From: Aristolochia californica
Lineage: Eukaryota > Streptophyta > Magnoliopsida > Piperales > Aristolochiaceae
Length of the DNA stretch: 64,000 nt
Assembly: GCA_029961685.1 (NCBI GenBank)
Contig: JARWKL010000015.1
Coordinates: forward strand, 24,645,220 to 24,709,219
Direction of reading: 5' to 3'
Made by a program: the position numbers and the translations under genes. Under the pieces are notes generated by a model. That model was given only the letters and a program-made list of their open reading frames with translations, had not been told where the DNA came from and did not search any database. Every line of letters starts with the position of its first letter. The stretch's first letter is position 1. Positions 10,719-23,210 of the stretch are shown in pieces.

Positions 10719-11011
10719 TGTTGGAGAAGTCCCGCCAACTGTCTTTAATATCCATGTTGCGCCTTCTCTAACAGGTCGACCTTTTAGAGCAATTGGTTTC
10801 AATATGGTATCAGAGCAGGTCGGTTGTGTGTTCGAATCCTCCCGCTGCCCCCGTATCACTTGTCTAATATGATCCCCCGAGTTAACATGGTCCCTGGTGT
10901 TGTGGGCGTCGCACGTGCGGGGGAGTGTTGGAGAAGTCCAGTCGACTGTCTTTAATATCCACGTTATGCCTTCTCTAACAGGTCGACCTTTTAGCGCAAT
11001 TGGTTTCAATA
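10719..11011 (+). mobile_element. TRIM, 293 bp, inserted in the ZIP pseudogene
   Basis: Two 86-bp direct repeats (10719-10804 and 10926-11011) begin TGTTGGAGAAG and end TTTCAATA. The primer-binding site TGGTATCAGAGC (10805-10816) follows the first directly, and a GTGCGGGGGAG purine tract precedes the second. The 5-bp duplication CCATG at 10714-10718 and 11012-11016 flanks the element exactly. It has no coding capacity. The LTRs differ by only a handful of substitutions. Confidence 0.95.
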
Positions 11012-11016
11012 CCATG
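11012..11016. repeat. Target-site duplication CCATG, right
   Basis: Matches 10714-10718. Confidence 0.9.
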
Positions 11017-11460
11017 TAAATCACAATACCAACTGCCGTTGAATCAAAAAGCCCTTGCACAATCAAATTTGTTGGGCCCTTCTCATTATAAACTGAAGAT
11101 ATACCAATTCCCACAACAATCCCGATCGAAATGGTTAGAGAGAATAATAGAACCATGGTTATGATTTGCCTCATTCGAAATCTTGCCTGCAATTCAACAA
11201 GAAGTTCTTTTCTTAAACGATCGTTTAGGCTTGTCTATCGTGAATCAAAGAAGAGATAGATTTACATTTTTAATGAGTTTTTATAACATACCTGAACAAG
11301 GCATACTCCCAATCCCATACCCTCGAAGAACTGATGAAAACTAAGAGCAACCACAAGAACTAATAGTTTCAACAGTTAGTTGGGAAACTGATTTATGTCA
11401 TAGTTACAAGTCTAATATATCATATTCAGTCAATGTTATCAATCAATGCATGCATCAACC

Positions 11461-12046
11461 TCAATAGTTTCACTTGATAGCATTAGAGAGAATTCTTTGG
11501 TATTTGAAGAAAAATCTTGGACAAAGATTATTGTTTAAACTCATGGACATATTGACATCTAGGTTTTTGCATATGCAGATTGGGTGGGATCCCTAGATGA
11601 GAAAAATCCACTTCTGGATACTATACAATAGTAGGAGATAATTTGGTCAAATAGTGAAGCAAAAAATAGAATATTGTGTCTAAGTCAAATGTCGAGGCTG
11701 AATACGTAGCCATGGCACATGCAGTAAATGAGTTATTATGGTTCAAGTCCTTTATGAGTGAACTCGAGTTCCAAACAACTAAGCTTATGCAACTATTGTG
11801 ATAATCAGGCAGTCATTCTCATTGCAACCAACCTATTGTTCCATGAAAGAACTAAACACATCAAAATTGAGTGTCACTTTATTTGAGAAAAAAAAATTAC
11901 AAGTTCATGTTATATCAATGCAATGCATATCCTCCAAGAATCAACTAGTGGATTTCTTTACAAAGGTTATCAGTGCAAAGTCTTGCTCTGATACATATTC
12001 CAAGCTGGAAATATTTGATGTTTTTTCACCAACTTGAGGGAGGTAT
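11461..12046 (+). pseudogene. Copia RNase H fragment
   Basis: Recognisable Copia C-terminal blocks in several frames: RILWYLKKNLGQRLLF, AYADWVGSLDEK, SNVEAEYVAMAHAVNELLWF, a [15 protein letters not shown] stretch, [11 protein letters not shown], and KNQLVDFFTKVIS near the end. Stops and shifts are frequent. A purine tract GAGGGAGG follows at once, then an LTR. Confidence 0.85.
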
Positions 12047-12049
12047 TAG

Positions 12050-12339
12050 TGGGTATTTTATGTAATTAAGTGGAGTGTCATAGATGTAATTATGTTTGAG
12101 TTTGAATTCTTTTTTATTGTCACATGTACTAGGGTTTTAGCCCACTTATCTATAAATATAGAAGTAAGGGGAAGAGTGTGGACATTCTCTTTTCCACCCA
12201 TGAGAAACCCTAAATCTAAGCCTACTTGTCCCCTCCTTTCTCTCTTCCTTGTTTTCTTTTGTCTTCTCTTCTCTTCTTCTACCCATTTCACATTTTTAAA
12301 GGTTTTGATCCATTTTTTAATACTGACTCATTGTTAACA
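12050..12339 (+). repeat. 3' LTR (probable) of the degraded Copia element
   Basis: It starts TGGGTATTTT right after the purine tract, has a CTATAAATATAG TATA-like box at about 12150, and is CT-rich towards the end. The right edge (TTGTTAACA) is my estimate; no partner LTR was found. Confidence 0.5.
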
Positions 12340-13020
12340 TTATGAAACTTAATCCTAGTCCAATTGAGTTGGGTCGATTATATTAAAATGGTGATCAAAT
12401 CCTATTGAACATGGGTTTAACTATCGGTTGACTTATTTTTAAAATTATTTTAAGAAAAGAAAAAAATTAACAGAGAGAATGAGCAATAGGGGGTGGGGGG
12501 CTCTCACCCTTCCTTTTTTGTTGTGTAGAACAAGAGCCCTCTTCGCCAACATCGATGGACAAAAGGGGTGGGAAGGAGGACCACCCTTCTCTAGTATGGG
12601 AGTTAACAAAATTCGATTGGTCGATCAAGTTTTAATTGATTCAAAGTGGTCTCAGTTGATTCCATTCAATCTCTTGGTATAATAACTTTGTTTAATATAA
12701 TTAGTAATTATGGGAATTTACAAGTGGTTGATCTAAATGTTAAACTTTTCCTTGTAAAAGTTGAATGTTTAATTGATCTTATTTCTTTAAATGTATCTAA
12801 TATATACTAACATTATGTGCAGCATGTGGAGGTAGCTGTCACGTTCTCATTATCCAGCCGTTGACTCTGAAATCAAAGTAAGAAACTTAGAAGTAAGAGA
12901 TTAAAGACTATGAATTTGCAGGTAGAGATCCAAAACTAAATGGCGCTGACGCCTCCTTGACGCCATGTACCTTTTTTTATTCATTTTCTATCCATTTTTT
13001 CAGTTGTTAAAGTTCCAATC
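12340..13020. other. Spacer upstream of the RAY1-like gene
   Basis: No gene recognised. A CT-rich leader at about 13018-13035 probably lies near the transcription start of the next gene. Confidence 0.35.
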
Positions 13021-13178
13021 TCTCTCTCTCTCTTCTTCCTGAGGCAAGTCTTCACGCTTTACATGGTTTTTCTTCTACTGAGGTTGGCCTTTTCTGTTAA
13101 AGCTCCACTGTCTCGTAGCTTATTGTACAGATACAGCTACAGCCATTCTGGCTGGGGAAGCTCAAATGCGCCGGAGCA

Positions 13179-16100
13179 ATGAAAAGGGTTTCTCCTTTTG
13201 CCTTCCGCAAGGTCAGTTTCTTTCTGGGTTTTCACCTTTGTGTCATGGTGATGTATAATTTTTTTTTAAATATATGCAGAAGTGGAAACTGAGAGAAGCT
13301 ATCTTTACTGTTTCTGTTCTTTTTTTCTTCTCAGGCTTCCCAGGTTGGTCTGTGGTCCGTTTGGCTTTCTGGATTGCTGTTGATTCTTCTTTCTCTGTAC
13401 TCTACTAGGCAGTTACCATCTCTGAAAGGGAATATCGAGAGACCCGTGTTCATGAATCGGACCGTATCAGCTGGTCCCTCTGTGACCATCTTTTCGGCGC
13501 CGCGGGCTTTCCAGGGGGAAACTGGATCCAGGCAGTTTTTGGCCATTAAGTCCTGGCTCGCTTTGTCACCAGACATTGATGTTGTTTTGTTTGCGCGAGA
13601 CCCATCTATCGTTTCGTTTGCAGGTCGATTCGGGAAGCGGGTCTTTGTTGAATCAGATATCGATTTCACGTGGGTAAATTGTGTCCTTTTTTTTTTTCTT
13701 CTTACAGCTTCCCTGTTTTCTGTTAGTTCGGTAAATTGTCATCTTTACGATAACTGTAGTGGAATGATGAAGTATTTCAGTACAGTATGGTCAGCAAGTA
13801 CATTAGGAAGAGCATGATTATTTTTATTTTTTTGTATAAATCTATCTGTCAAGGTGAAATCAGTTGATTGCGTGAATCACTGGCAAACCTCTATGACCGC
13901 CTGGATATGAAAAATCAGGTGGATTTTTCGAACTTACTACTCAAACTGACTTAGAATGTTGTTGGTGTTAAGTTCTGACTTAATTTGGGACAATGCAACT
14001 GGTAGTGCTTACCTGGTAAAAGAGAGTTAATAAAATATATGAATAAAGCTCTTCTATAATCACAAAAATTATCCTAGAAATGTTTCTAAATGCTCTTAGA
14101 ACTTGCAAATCTAACTTCTTCAAACTGGAAATTAATTTTCTAAAGCAAGAAGTCTGTAACTATATTTGCTGGCTTTTAATTCCTTAAAAAGGTTCATTGG
14201 ATACTGTGCTCCCTGCTTAACATGTTACTCTCTCAAAGATTGAATTTTATCTCTTTTACTTGATAACCATTGAAGAATCTGAGATCTACATCAGGTGATT
14301 CTAATTTTAAGTTTTAACTATGACACTGAAGAGTATGAATAGACTGAAAACCCTCAGTTTTGTATTTTTTGGGAAGTCAATGCTTGTGCTGCTTTCATCT
14401 AGCCGAGTTTTGGTTAGTATGACTTACTTTTTAGTTGCATAGCTAGTTTACCTCTTTTTTATTTCAAGCTGAATTCTTCTCTGTAAAAAACATGTGATAC
14501 CGATATTCTTCTCATCTTATTGTAGGTTTTTGGGAACCCCATTCTTTCATTCAATGGTTGCCAGATCACGAGCATGTGATTCTAACATTTCCATTTTAAT
14601 TCATCCAGAGACAATTCTCTTTTCTGACTTCCTTTCCACCTTGAAATATGCTCATAATCTTACTTATGATTGGCTTCTAATAGCCAAATCACAAAATATA
14701 TCTCATTTTCCATTCCACTTAGATGACTCTGGGAAACACTGGCTCCATGAAGATGGTAGAAAGATAAAAACCAAGAAGGTATGATGGGATTTCAAGATCA
14801 ATATGGATATATCACACCAAGGTACACTTAATCGAAATTTTGTTACCTGTCCTCCACCAGTTGCAGGGGTTTCTAAATGAGAAAAGGCAGTGGAGCTCTT
14901 GTGGACCTGGTCTACTTTTGGCATGGAATACTGGAGAGTTGCCTCTCCATGCTGGGGTTCTCCCTCCATTCTTGTACAGAAGAGGATTTCATGATTTGTG
15001 GGTAGTTAATGAAGCCTTATCATCAGGTTTCAGGTTTGTGTTTGATGCGAGTGATGTCATATCAAGTTACTATCCGGAGAAGTTGGGCTATTGGGCTAAT
15101 CAAATGTCAACAATTAAAGAAGTAAGAGAATCTGGGGAGAGAAATTGGGAGTATGCAGCTAACTCAAATCATGCTATGCTCTATGGATCACTTAACTTTC
15201 AGGGGACAAACTTTACAAACAACTTGGTAAAACTTGCTGACTGCAGTGGGCAGTACTTGTTTGTCAACACAGCTGAAGGAGTCATATATGATATTCAAGA
15301 ACAGAGAAAAGAGAGATTTGGTTTATGGAAAAGAAGTATTTTGCAAGTTCGGAGAGAGAAAAAATGGACCACCTGTATTGAGGATAGCAAATTATTAAAC
15401 AAACAAATGCATTCTTCAATCAAGGAACTACCCAATACCAAAAGGTCTTTACATTTTCCATTCTCTTTAGAATCACTCCTCCAAATAGTTGCAGATAGGG
15501 ATAAATCAGTTGTACTTGCAGTTGCAGGAAATAACTACAGGGACATGCTTATGAGTTGGGTTTGTCGTTTACACCATCTTTCTATCTCAAATTTCGTTGT
15601 CTGTGCCCTAGATGCTGATATGTATCAGTTCTCTCTGCTGCAGGTACACCTTGTTTTATCTGTTGACTTTAAGTTAGCTATTTGTCATAAAAAATACTGA
15701 ATATTGAAATATATAATTTTTTCCATAATTGTCTTCAGAGCAAATAAAATATCTAAAAAAAATTTGATCATGAATCCAAAAGACATGTATAGTGAATATA
15801 AAACTTGTCATGTTCAATTAAGAGCATGTCTTCACGTTCCAGAAGACATGGCTGTTCAATTAACAACAAATGCTGCTTGACTGAATCAGAATAGTCAAGT
15901 TGAGTCAGAATGACTTTGTGCAATGTGATTATCCAGCTTTAGTCCTTTATTGACACTAGTTGTAATTATTTTCTTATTGTATTGGCTTGTTTGGACAGTT
16001 CATCTCCTGTTCTTTTTCTTATTAACTGTTATATTCCAGGGCTTGCCAGTCTTTATGGATCAATTGGCTCCAAATACCATAAGCTTCAATGATTGCCATT

Positions 16101-16815
16101 TTGGTACAGAGTGCTTTCAGAAGGTGACAAAAGTTAAATCCAGAATAGTGTTGAAGATTTTGAAGCTTGGGTATAATGTTCTTCTTAGCGATGTTGATGT
16201 CTACTGGTTTCAAAACCCATTACCATATCTTTATTCCTTTGGCCCCTCTGTTTTGGTGGTCCAGTCTGATGAATATAAGGAAACAGGTAGGTCCAAATCT
16301 ATATTCTTACATATAGTGGCTTTTATTGAACTTCCACTTTATCTTTTTAACTGAATTTGTTTTGTGCAGTGCCTATAAACTTACCCCGTAGGCTGAACTC
16401 TGGCTTCTACTTTGCACGGTCTGATGGCCCAACTATATTTGCAATGGCAAAAGTTGTGAAGCATGCAGCAAAATCAGACTTGTCAGAGCAGCCAAGTTTT
16501 TATGATGTACTATGTGGAGGAGGAGGAACCCACCGCATTGGTGATGATAGATGCCTAGAACCCGAAACAAATTTGACAGTTCATTTCTTAAATAGGAATC
16601 GATTCCCAAATGGTGCTTACCAAGGCCTATGGGAGAAAAAGAATGTGAGAGAGGCGTGCACAAAAAGGGGCTGCGTAATTCTTCACAACAATTGGGTGAG
16701 TGGAAGGAAGAAGAAACTGGAACGCCAAGTCTCATCTGGTTTATGGGAATATGATCCAAGCTCACGGTTGTGTAGAAAGGGATGGTTTGGGAACCACTCA
16801 AACAGCCATTTTTGA
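13179..16815 (+). CDS. RAY1: GT77 nucleotide-diphospho-sugar transferase, RAY1-like arabinofuranosyltransferase
   Basis: Six exons join in frame: 13179-13211, 13335-13669, 14526-14778, 14861-15643, 16040-16286, 16370-16815, giving 698 residues. The start MKRVSPFAFRK is followed by a signal-anchor helix (about residues 15-34, LWSVWLSGLLLILLSLY), as in Golgi type II glycosyltransferases. Two transferase-like regions follow. The first runs from SVTIFSAPRAF to HAGVLPPFLYRRG. The second is a PF03407-type domain with the metal/sugar-nucleotide motif SDVDVYWFQNP (Asp-Val-Asp at 519-521), then LNSGFYFARSDGPT, QPSFYDVLCGGGG and VILHNNWVSG. In Arabidopsis RAY1 acts on arabinogalactan-protein arabinan. 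The block LPLHAGVLPPFLYRRG is close to what I recall for RAY1, so the subfamily call is fairly firm; the linkage made is inferred. An overlapping upstream ATG (13166) is in another frame. Confidence 0.9.
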
Positions 16816-18371
16816 TGTTTGCTGATTTGTATGCATCCAGTTCTTGCTTCCAGCATCTCTATATGCTCACATTTGCTTGATTTGACCTTTGTGTACGGTT
16901 AAAACTTTGAGCTGGCTATGAAGTCCAATGTTATCACAGGCAACACCACCTTCTCTCAGAAGAGAATCTTAATGCCTGACATTACACCCTGCCGAGTGTT
17001 ACTGATATTCAGAATGGAGGGGTTGGAGGAGAATTTCTTGAACTATGCAAACTACTACAACCAGATCAACCAAAACAATATTGGTCCAGAGACTTCATGG
17101 GGCAAACCAGAGGCTCATCGTGCCCCCATACTATGTGAATGTGTTTGCAATTGTATACAAAGAAGACCTTGCGGAAGATGAATGGTCTATGTTATACTCA
17201 TCCAATGATCAAATTTGTACCAATGGAGGAAAGAATAACAAGTTGAAGAATGAAGAGTATGACATGTTCAAATGCTTGAGAGAGTTTTATTTGTTTGTGG
17301 TTAGAGCTTGTTATAACAACATGACATTAATTATTGAATTTTTGAAATAGAAAAATACTTCACCAACTTGACGTAATATGAGTACATAGTCTCTATTTAT
17401 GATAGAGGAGACAAACTTTACTAATTTGATGTAATTTGAGTACACGAGTCTTTATTTATAATAGAATAAACAAATAAAATTTAATTACAATTAAATTATC
17501 CTCAATAAGAGCAAGAGAGAATGTGAATACTAATATTTGTGATGAACTTCTTTGGAGCTAAAAGTGGTTCTTTGGGTATCTCTGGGAGCTGAAAATCATT
17601 TGCTGTTGAGGCGCCATGAAGGCTGCGGAGACGGCGCAATGGTTCCTCCGGTCGGATCAGGAGAGAGTAGCTCTAACCTGTAATCAGCCGAATCCATCCG
17701 TATCTCGGACACCATTTTCAGTCAGACAGCTGTGCCAATCAACCAAGGAAGGAAGAAGCTCCAAGAGAAGCTTTCTTCTCCCATTGCAGAACAGCAACCT
17801 TTCATAGAACAATGAAGAAGCTTCATGCATGCAGTTTTTCTTTCTCAGAGAACCAGTCAAAACTAGCTCTTGCCATCTCCTCGGATGGGCAAGCAGCTAT
17901 CAATGGTAAATCAACTAATCCTCTATGAAACTCCCGTTCACTCTGAAATAAAAGAATGCTCATTTTCACGTGGGATGATGCATGAAAAGAACCTCTGGTG
18001 GGAAAAGCAGGAAAGCCACCATGTTAGAGGTGTATGAGAAGCAAAGATGGAAATGCATGGGAAGAGAATCTTGTTAGTCATAGAAGAACAGAATACGAGG
18101 AGAAGAAGGCTGGAGATTGGGAAGGGTACAAATCATAGAGGGAAGAGGAGGCAGCAAGAGATACCTCAACCACCGTCTACCTCAATTATTTCCAAGAACA
18201 ATATAGATTTTTGCAACCCCAACCAACATAAAAAGCTTGTGTGGTCAAATCTTTGCTCTAGTGAATGCTTTTTTATTATAAGAATAGAAGCTTTTCAAGC
18301 AAAACGCATATTTTTTAGTAATCTTGAGCTAGTTTAGAAAAATAAGAAAGACTTATGTCAACGAATCTGTC
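16816..18371. other. RAY1 3' flank and gene-poor spacer
   Basis: The 3'UTR probably covers the first 100-300 bp. A direct repeat of ACAAACTTTACTAATTTGATGTAAT-like sequence occurs at about 17355-17470 (TCACCAACTTGACGTAAT and CTAATTTGATGTAATTTGAG). Short open frames at 17616 and 18047 show no known domain; I do not support them as genes. Confidence 0.35.
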
Positions 18372-21300
18372 ACTAGCAGAACCTTCAGCCAATGAAAATT
18401 CTGCTGGCTAATTTCCATTGGTAGAGGATTTTGCTAGCAAATTTCAATTTTTGCCAGCAAAATTCTATTTCGTTGGCATAAATTAATTAGTTTCTACCAA
18501 AAAAATTAATTTTGCTAGCAGAAATAATTAATATTTCAAAAAATATATTAAATTTTTATTTATTCCCTATTTAATGATTCATAATAAAAATAATAAAAGA
18601 AATAATATATAGGCAAAGAACTATATCATTATATATCATTTTTTTACTAAATTCTTTAGAAAATTAAAAAAAATTATACAAAAGTAATACAAAGCTAAAG
18701 TCCATCTGCGGTAGGAGGATCTGGTGGTTGCTGGCTTTGAGTCTCCATTTTCTGAAAGAACCACGGTATCTACATCTCTAAGTTGTTCATTGTATTTTCT
18801 TGCTCTTCCTAGGATGAAGATGGTTGGACTATCCTGAGTAGAGGCGGTTGCGATAAACCCAACCCCTTAATGTAGCCAGAACAAAATCCGCGAACCTATC
18901 TCACAAATGCACTTTCATCAACTAGCTCACCAAAGTCTTGTGTTTCTCGAACCAACTGTTGCATCTCCTCCTGTGAAAAATAACAAGAGGTAATTCAGTT
19001 TAATTATTCAAATATTAAATAAATTATAATACTTATAAGAAAATCATACTTACATATTGTTTTTCAGATTCGTTAGTTCACTCGCCTTCATCGGACCAAT
19101 GAGTATGCTGAAATTACTCAATATTAGAACAATCTATACCCTATATATCTATAAGAACACATGAATTTAAATATGTTACAATAATAGTATATTTGAAATA
19201 AAATATATACCAAATTAACGTACATACCATCTCCTCTCTAGTGCGCATAAAAGACTTTGATCATGTAGTATGTTCAACCTTTTATTTTCTAATGTTTTTG
19301 AAATTTACTCAGGAATGTCTTTGTAAATGAAAATTAGATATTAGTAAAAAATAATTAATTTTTAAAACAATATTCATACAAACTTAGATTAGCTTGAACT
19401 TCTCTCCTTCAAACACGTTTATGCATAGCCACTGCCAATTCTTGAGGGAAACCCCTCTATAAAGAGTAGATAGTGGCACGAGGGGGCTCCATGCTCCTTA
19501 TACCACCCATGCATAGTAATTTGGTGTTGTCAAACAACATCCAATATAGCATGCATGACACCTCGTGTTGCCACATTACTAATGAAATCGACATCAAATT
19601 TTTCCTATAGCAGAAAACATTATCAACATTAACATTGTAAACTAGAAAAACTAAGATAAAAATGTAATTGAACAAGTGGTAATATTTACATCAATATAAG
19701 GATAGACACAAGTTATTTGGCCCTCGGTATAAAATTTGAATTTTTCCACCGTCACTTCCATTAAAGTCTTTAGTACATGGTCCACCCAATGAGAGAAAAT
19801 GGCAGTATGGAGTCCCAATGCCTCCTATGCCCATCTCAGAACTCCATTGGAATCCTCCTCTCGTCGTGGTCTACCACCAACTCATCAACTCTGGAGCCCC
19901 TGGTTGGGCCTCATGATCACCTTGTATGATAGGATGTAAATTGAGCCGATGTGGAAGGACCCATTGGTGTGGGTGGAGATGATGTGTATGTATTATATAT
20001 ACATAGAACTTAAATTATCGTGGGAAAAATATAATTTAACATAAATGAGAGGGGTTTATTTGACTTTCATAGTCTATGTTTTTGGGACACGATCATCTCT
20101 CCCACTTAACTCACTATGAGATGGTGGTGGTGTTAACACCATCTCGAATGATGCATAGAGTGCAACATGTCGTACCCTAGGTGGATGAGGAAGCATGATA
20201 TAAGATGCACCTGCATATGAAGTATTCCTATAACATCAATAAAGTTATTTTTAATAAAAAGAATAAAACTAATGATGTTTTAAATAAATAAATTAAAAAA
20301 ACTTACGTTGTAGACCTATGAAATAATTTTTTTGATTTATTTCTATCTAAAAAGATCATATACACTCATTGCTTTCTGCCACTTCTCTATCAACCTCTTC
20401 GTCTTCTTCTCCTACTTCATTATTTTTCGTCCTCAAACCTGTCCTCTACCTCAACTTCATCTTCTTCTTCTACATCCTCTTTGTTGTCTTCATCCTAAAC
20501 AACTAACACACTGATACGATCTACAGGAACATATTAATCTAGTCTACTCGACAATATCATCATCTATAAGGTCAACATGGAGATTAACATTTGACAACTC
20601 TTGTGGTGCACGGTCATTTCACCAGTTATGAATTACTATTGCTATAACACATCAAACATATTTCTCATTACCACATTCTAAACTAGAGCCATGAACCACC
20701 ATTTTTTGGGTCTTCCATGTAATACACATGTTCAGTTTGAAACGTTAATGCAAAAGGGTAGTCATTACACTAGGTACATGATATATTAACACTGGTAAAC
20801 CAGTCATCTATCTTAATACTATGCCTATTTGCCTATTGTTGCTTATATTAAACCACTTGCACTTTAACACAGAAATTGAATTGTTGCTTATATTGAACCA
20901 CATCAGAAATATTCAATAAACCCAGAGATTATGAGCCTATTAATTGACACAACTAACCTTTGTTTAACCAAACAATAAACTCTTTATCATGTCATTGGTC
21001 CAAGTTAGTTATATACTCCTCTTTCAAAACTTGTCCATTCACTGTATAATAAAAATGCAAAATGCTTTATGAATAATATTCAATAAATAAAAATTTGACA
21101 ATAGACGCATTCTTTGTAGTAGTTACAAGATGTGTTATTCGATCTCGATCTCATCAATTATTAAGTACCACCCAATAACATCTTGTCATACAACTTTGTG
21201 TCAGGGGGGGGGGGGGGGGGGGGTGTGCAAAAACTGAGATTTTGTCCTTCGATGATCAATAGGTCCATCATAATTCCAATCCGTCTTGTTAAATCTTGTT

Positions 21301-21420
21301 TCAACACTATCCAAGTACCGTGAACAGAATGTCAAAGCTTCATTGTCAATATATGTTTCTACAATTGAACCCTCCTGGCGAGCTCTATCATGTATTGATA
21401 TTTTTATTTTATGAAGGAAC
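18372..21420 (-). mobile_element. CACTA (En/Spm) DNA transposon relic
   Basis: The left edge starts CACTAGCAGAA and continues with many subterminal copies of TTTGCTAGCAAA/TTGCCAGCAAAA in both orientations (18372-18530), the hallmark of CACTA ends. Minus-strand translation farther right gives LTFCSRYLDSVETRFNKTDW (about 21360-21270) and then FALTFQTEHVYYMEDPKNGG (about 20760-20690). These match conserved TNP2-like blocks (ETRFNRPDRN and the DUF4216 VFYVxDPK motif) in the expected order. Stops and shifts are frequent. I found no right terminal inverted repeat, so the right edge is only where homology ends. Confidence 0.72.
21204..21223 (+). repeat. Homopolymer run of 20 G
   Basis: Uninterrupted G tract inside the CACTA relic, where the transposase frame would otherwise pass. 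Either a genuine expansion or a sequencing/assembly artefact. Confidence 0.8.
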
Positions 21421-22003
21421 CTCTGGATAGAGTATATCCACCTATATTGTACTTGCCCACATTGTAATGATTCTTAAGGTGAATGAATTGACAGATGAAA
21501 CATTATATAAAAAAATGATGGTAAAATTATTTTTTCAAACTTGTATAACTCTATGAATAATAATTTTTTTAATGCATCAACTCTTAAATGTTTTTGACAA
21601 TAACTCTACGAATAATAATTTCAGCTCAGTAATTGGAATAAATACACTATTTGATAGATAACCATGGAAACAAATGTGCATCATTATGCAACAATCATAA
21701 CTTTTTAAACTGCCTTTTTATTTTGGTTATTTCGGGAAAAAGTAATAGATGTCTAAGAGAGGTATGCTACTTTCTCAACTTCTTGCCCTTCTCTACCAAC
21801 AAAGAAAGATTCCAATTTTTGTTTGTTTCGCTACTAGAGCAACGGAACAAGCTCGCAATGCGATAAATAATGGCGACCCGAGTCTCCAACTTGGCCAATC
21901 TTATTCTCTCCATAGCGAAAGCATTAGCTTGTATGGTTGGCAGATCCTTGGCCATGATTGCTTCCACCTTCTGTTCGCTCTTGAATCTCCTGTCAGGTTT
22001 TTA

Positions 22004-22199
22004 TGTTGAGATTTCTTCCCATATGAAGAAAGATATTTTTTCCTTCTCTTAAAAATCATGTAATCCCTGTAATTGTGTTATCACTATAAATCTCTCTCAA
22101 TCATTCCATGTATAGATTATTATAATCTGTTAATGGGCTATTTAAGCCCAACGATGTGAATACAATTAAACAACAAAAATTGTATTCTTATTCTTGACT
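22004..22199 (+). repeat. 5' LTR of the Copia element
   Basis: 196 bp. It contains GTATAGATTATTATAATC and ends CTTGACT before the tRNA-Met primer-binding site. Confidence 0.92.
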
Positions 22200-22909
22200 T
22201 GGTATCAGAGAAGGAAAATCCTTCTCCTTCCCATCGCCGAAGAATAGAGCAGCAGCTCTGTCGCGTATTAATCTCAAAGCAACAACTTTGTCCCGTAGCT
22301 TACCGTCGCCGAAGAACAAAGCAACAGTTTTGTCCTGTATTAATCTCAGTCACCGAAAAATAGAGCAGGTCTGCTCTGTTCCGCCATAAGAGCATTGTTC
22401 AGAAGTGCTCTCGACGAACCATTGTCACCCTACTCCGACGGACCTTCCGAACGTCGTCGACGACTGCAGTCGAGCCATCGCTCGGCCTTCTAACAAACCG
22501 CCAGCCTGAACGTCTCCGACGAAGAAGGAGCCACATTGTCTCCACGAACAAGACGAAGAGGTACAAGAGAAATTTCTCCACGCCCGCCTCCTCGTGGCCA
22601 CCACCACCAGAGTCTCTGCCGAACGCCAGTGGGACTCCCGAAAGCCGCCGACGAACCACAGGCGAACCACCTTTGGCCACACGAGAAGAAGAAGGTGCGA
22701 TTTGTTTTTTCTTCCCTCTCGGTCATCGCCGTAACACCGAGCCGCCGCCACCAGAACTCTGACGGGACTCCCGAATGCCACCGAACCACCTTCCTTCCTT
22801 CCAAACATAGAACCGTTGTTGAACCACCAGCGTCGACGAAGAAGATGAAGGTAATCATCGTTTTAATTTTTTCTTCTTAACTTAGGAACTATTGTTCCTT
22901 TATTTTCTG

Positions 22910-23160
22910 TCGAGCGCGATCTGAACTCGGAGCGAACCGAGACCCAAAACCGGGTCAACCCAACGGATCAGAGCAAATTTTTGGACCGGATCGAGAGAAA
23001 AAAATTTGGGTCAACCCAATGGCAGACCAGACCAGTTCCCAAACTGGACTGAAATCAGAAACCCAAACTGGGTCAACCCAGCGGACTGGACCAGTTCTCG
23101 GACCGGACCAGAATCAGATACCCAAATCGGGTCAATCCAAAGGCATGAAGCGGACCAGAC
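22910..23160 (+). repeat. Three to four degenerate repeats inside the Copia leader
   Basis: Units built on GGGTCAACCCA and GGACCGGACCAGA recur about every 65-70 bp (around 22953, 23010, 23073, 23130). They are untranslated leader sequence upstream of the gag ATG at 23211; no role can be read from them. Confidence 0.6.
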
Positions 23161-23210
23161 CAATATTTTGTTGTTGATTTTATTCTAATCATCACTGATC
23201 TTCTTTCATC

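Larger units (their letters stand above)
10596..11375 (-). pseudogene. ZIP-family metal transporter, 3' exons, disrupted
   Basis: Two exons of a ZIP (ZRT/IRT-like) zinc/iron transporter remain. The first (about 11375-11292) encodes LVVALSFHQFFEGMGLGVCLVQ, with the conserved His-Gln-Phe-Phe-Glu-Gly signature of transmembrane segment V, followed by a GTATGT donor. The second begins at an acceptor near 11190 and encodes ARFRMRQI, LFSLTISIGIVVGIGISSVY, VYNEKGPTNLIVQGLFDS, VGIVIYM, and then, after a TRIM insertion, MALVDLLAVDYMNPRM and LSLLLGAGCMAVMAIWP. A one-base frameshift lies between NPRM and the last helix, and the whole N-terminal half is absent. The gene was therefore broken by 5' truncation, TRIM insertion and frameshift. 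The order of these events is unknown. Confidence 0.9.

Noticed and set aside
16918..17350. Frames downstream of the RAY1-like gene
   Set aside because: No conserved domain or splice partners. They probably fall in the 3' flank.
22399..22880. Overlapping long open frames on both strands in GC-rich DNA
   Set aside because: They lie in the untranslated leader of the internally deleted Copia element, between its primer-binding site and gag ATG. GC-rich DNA with few stops explains them.
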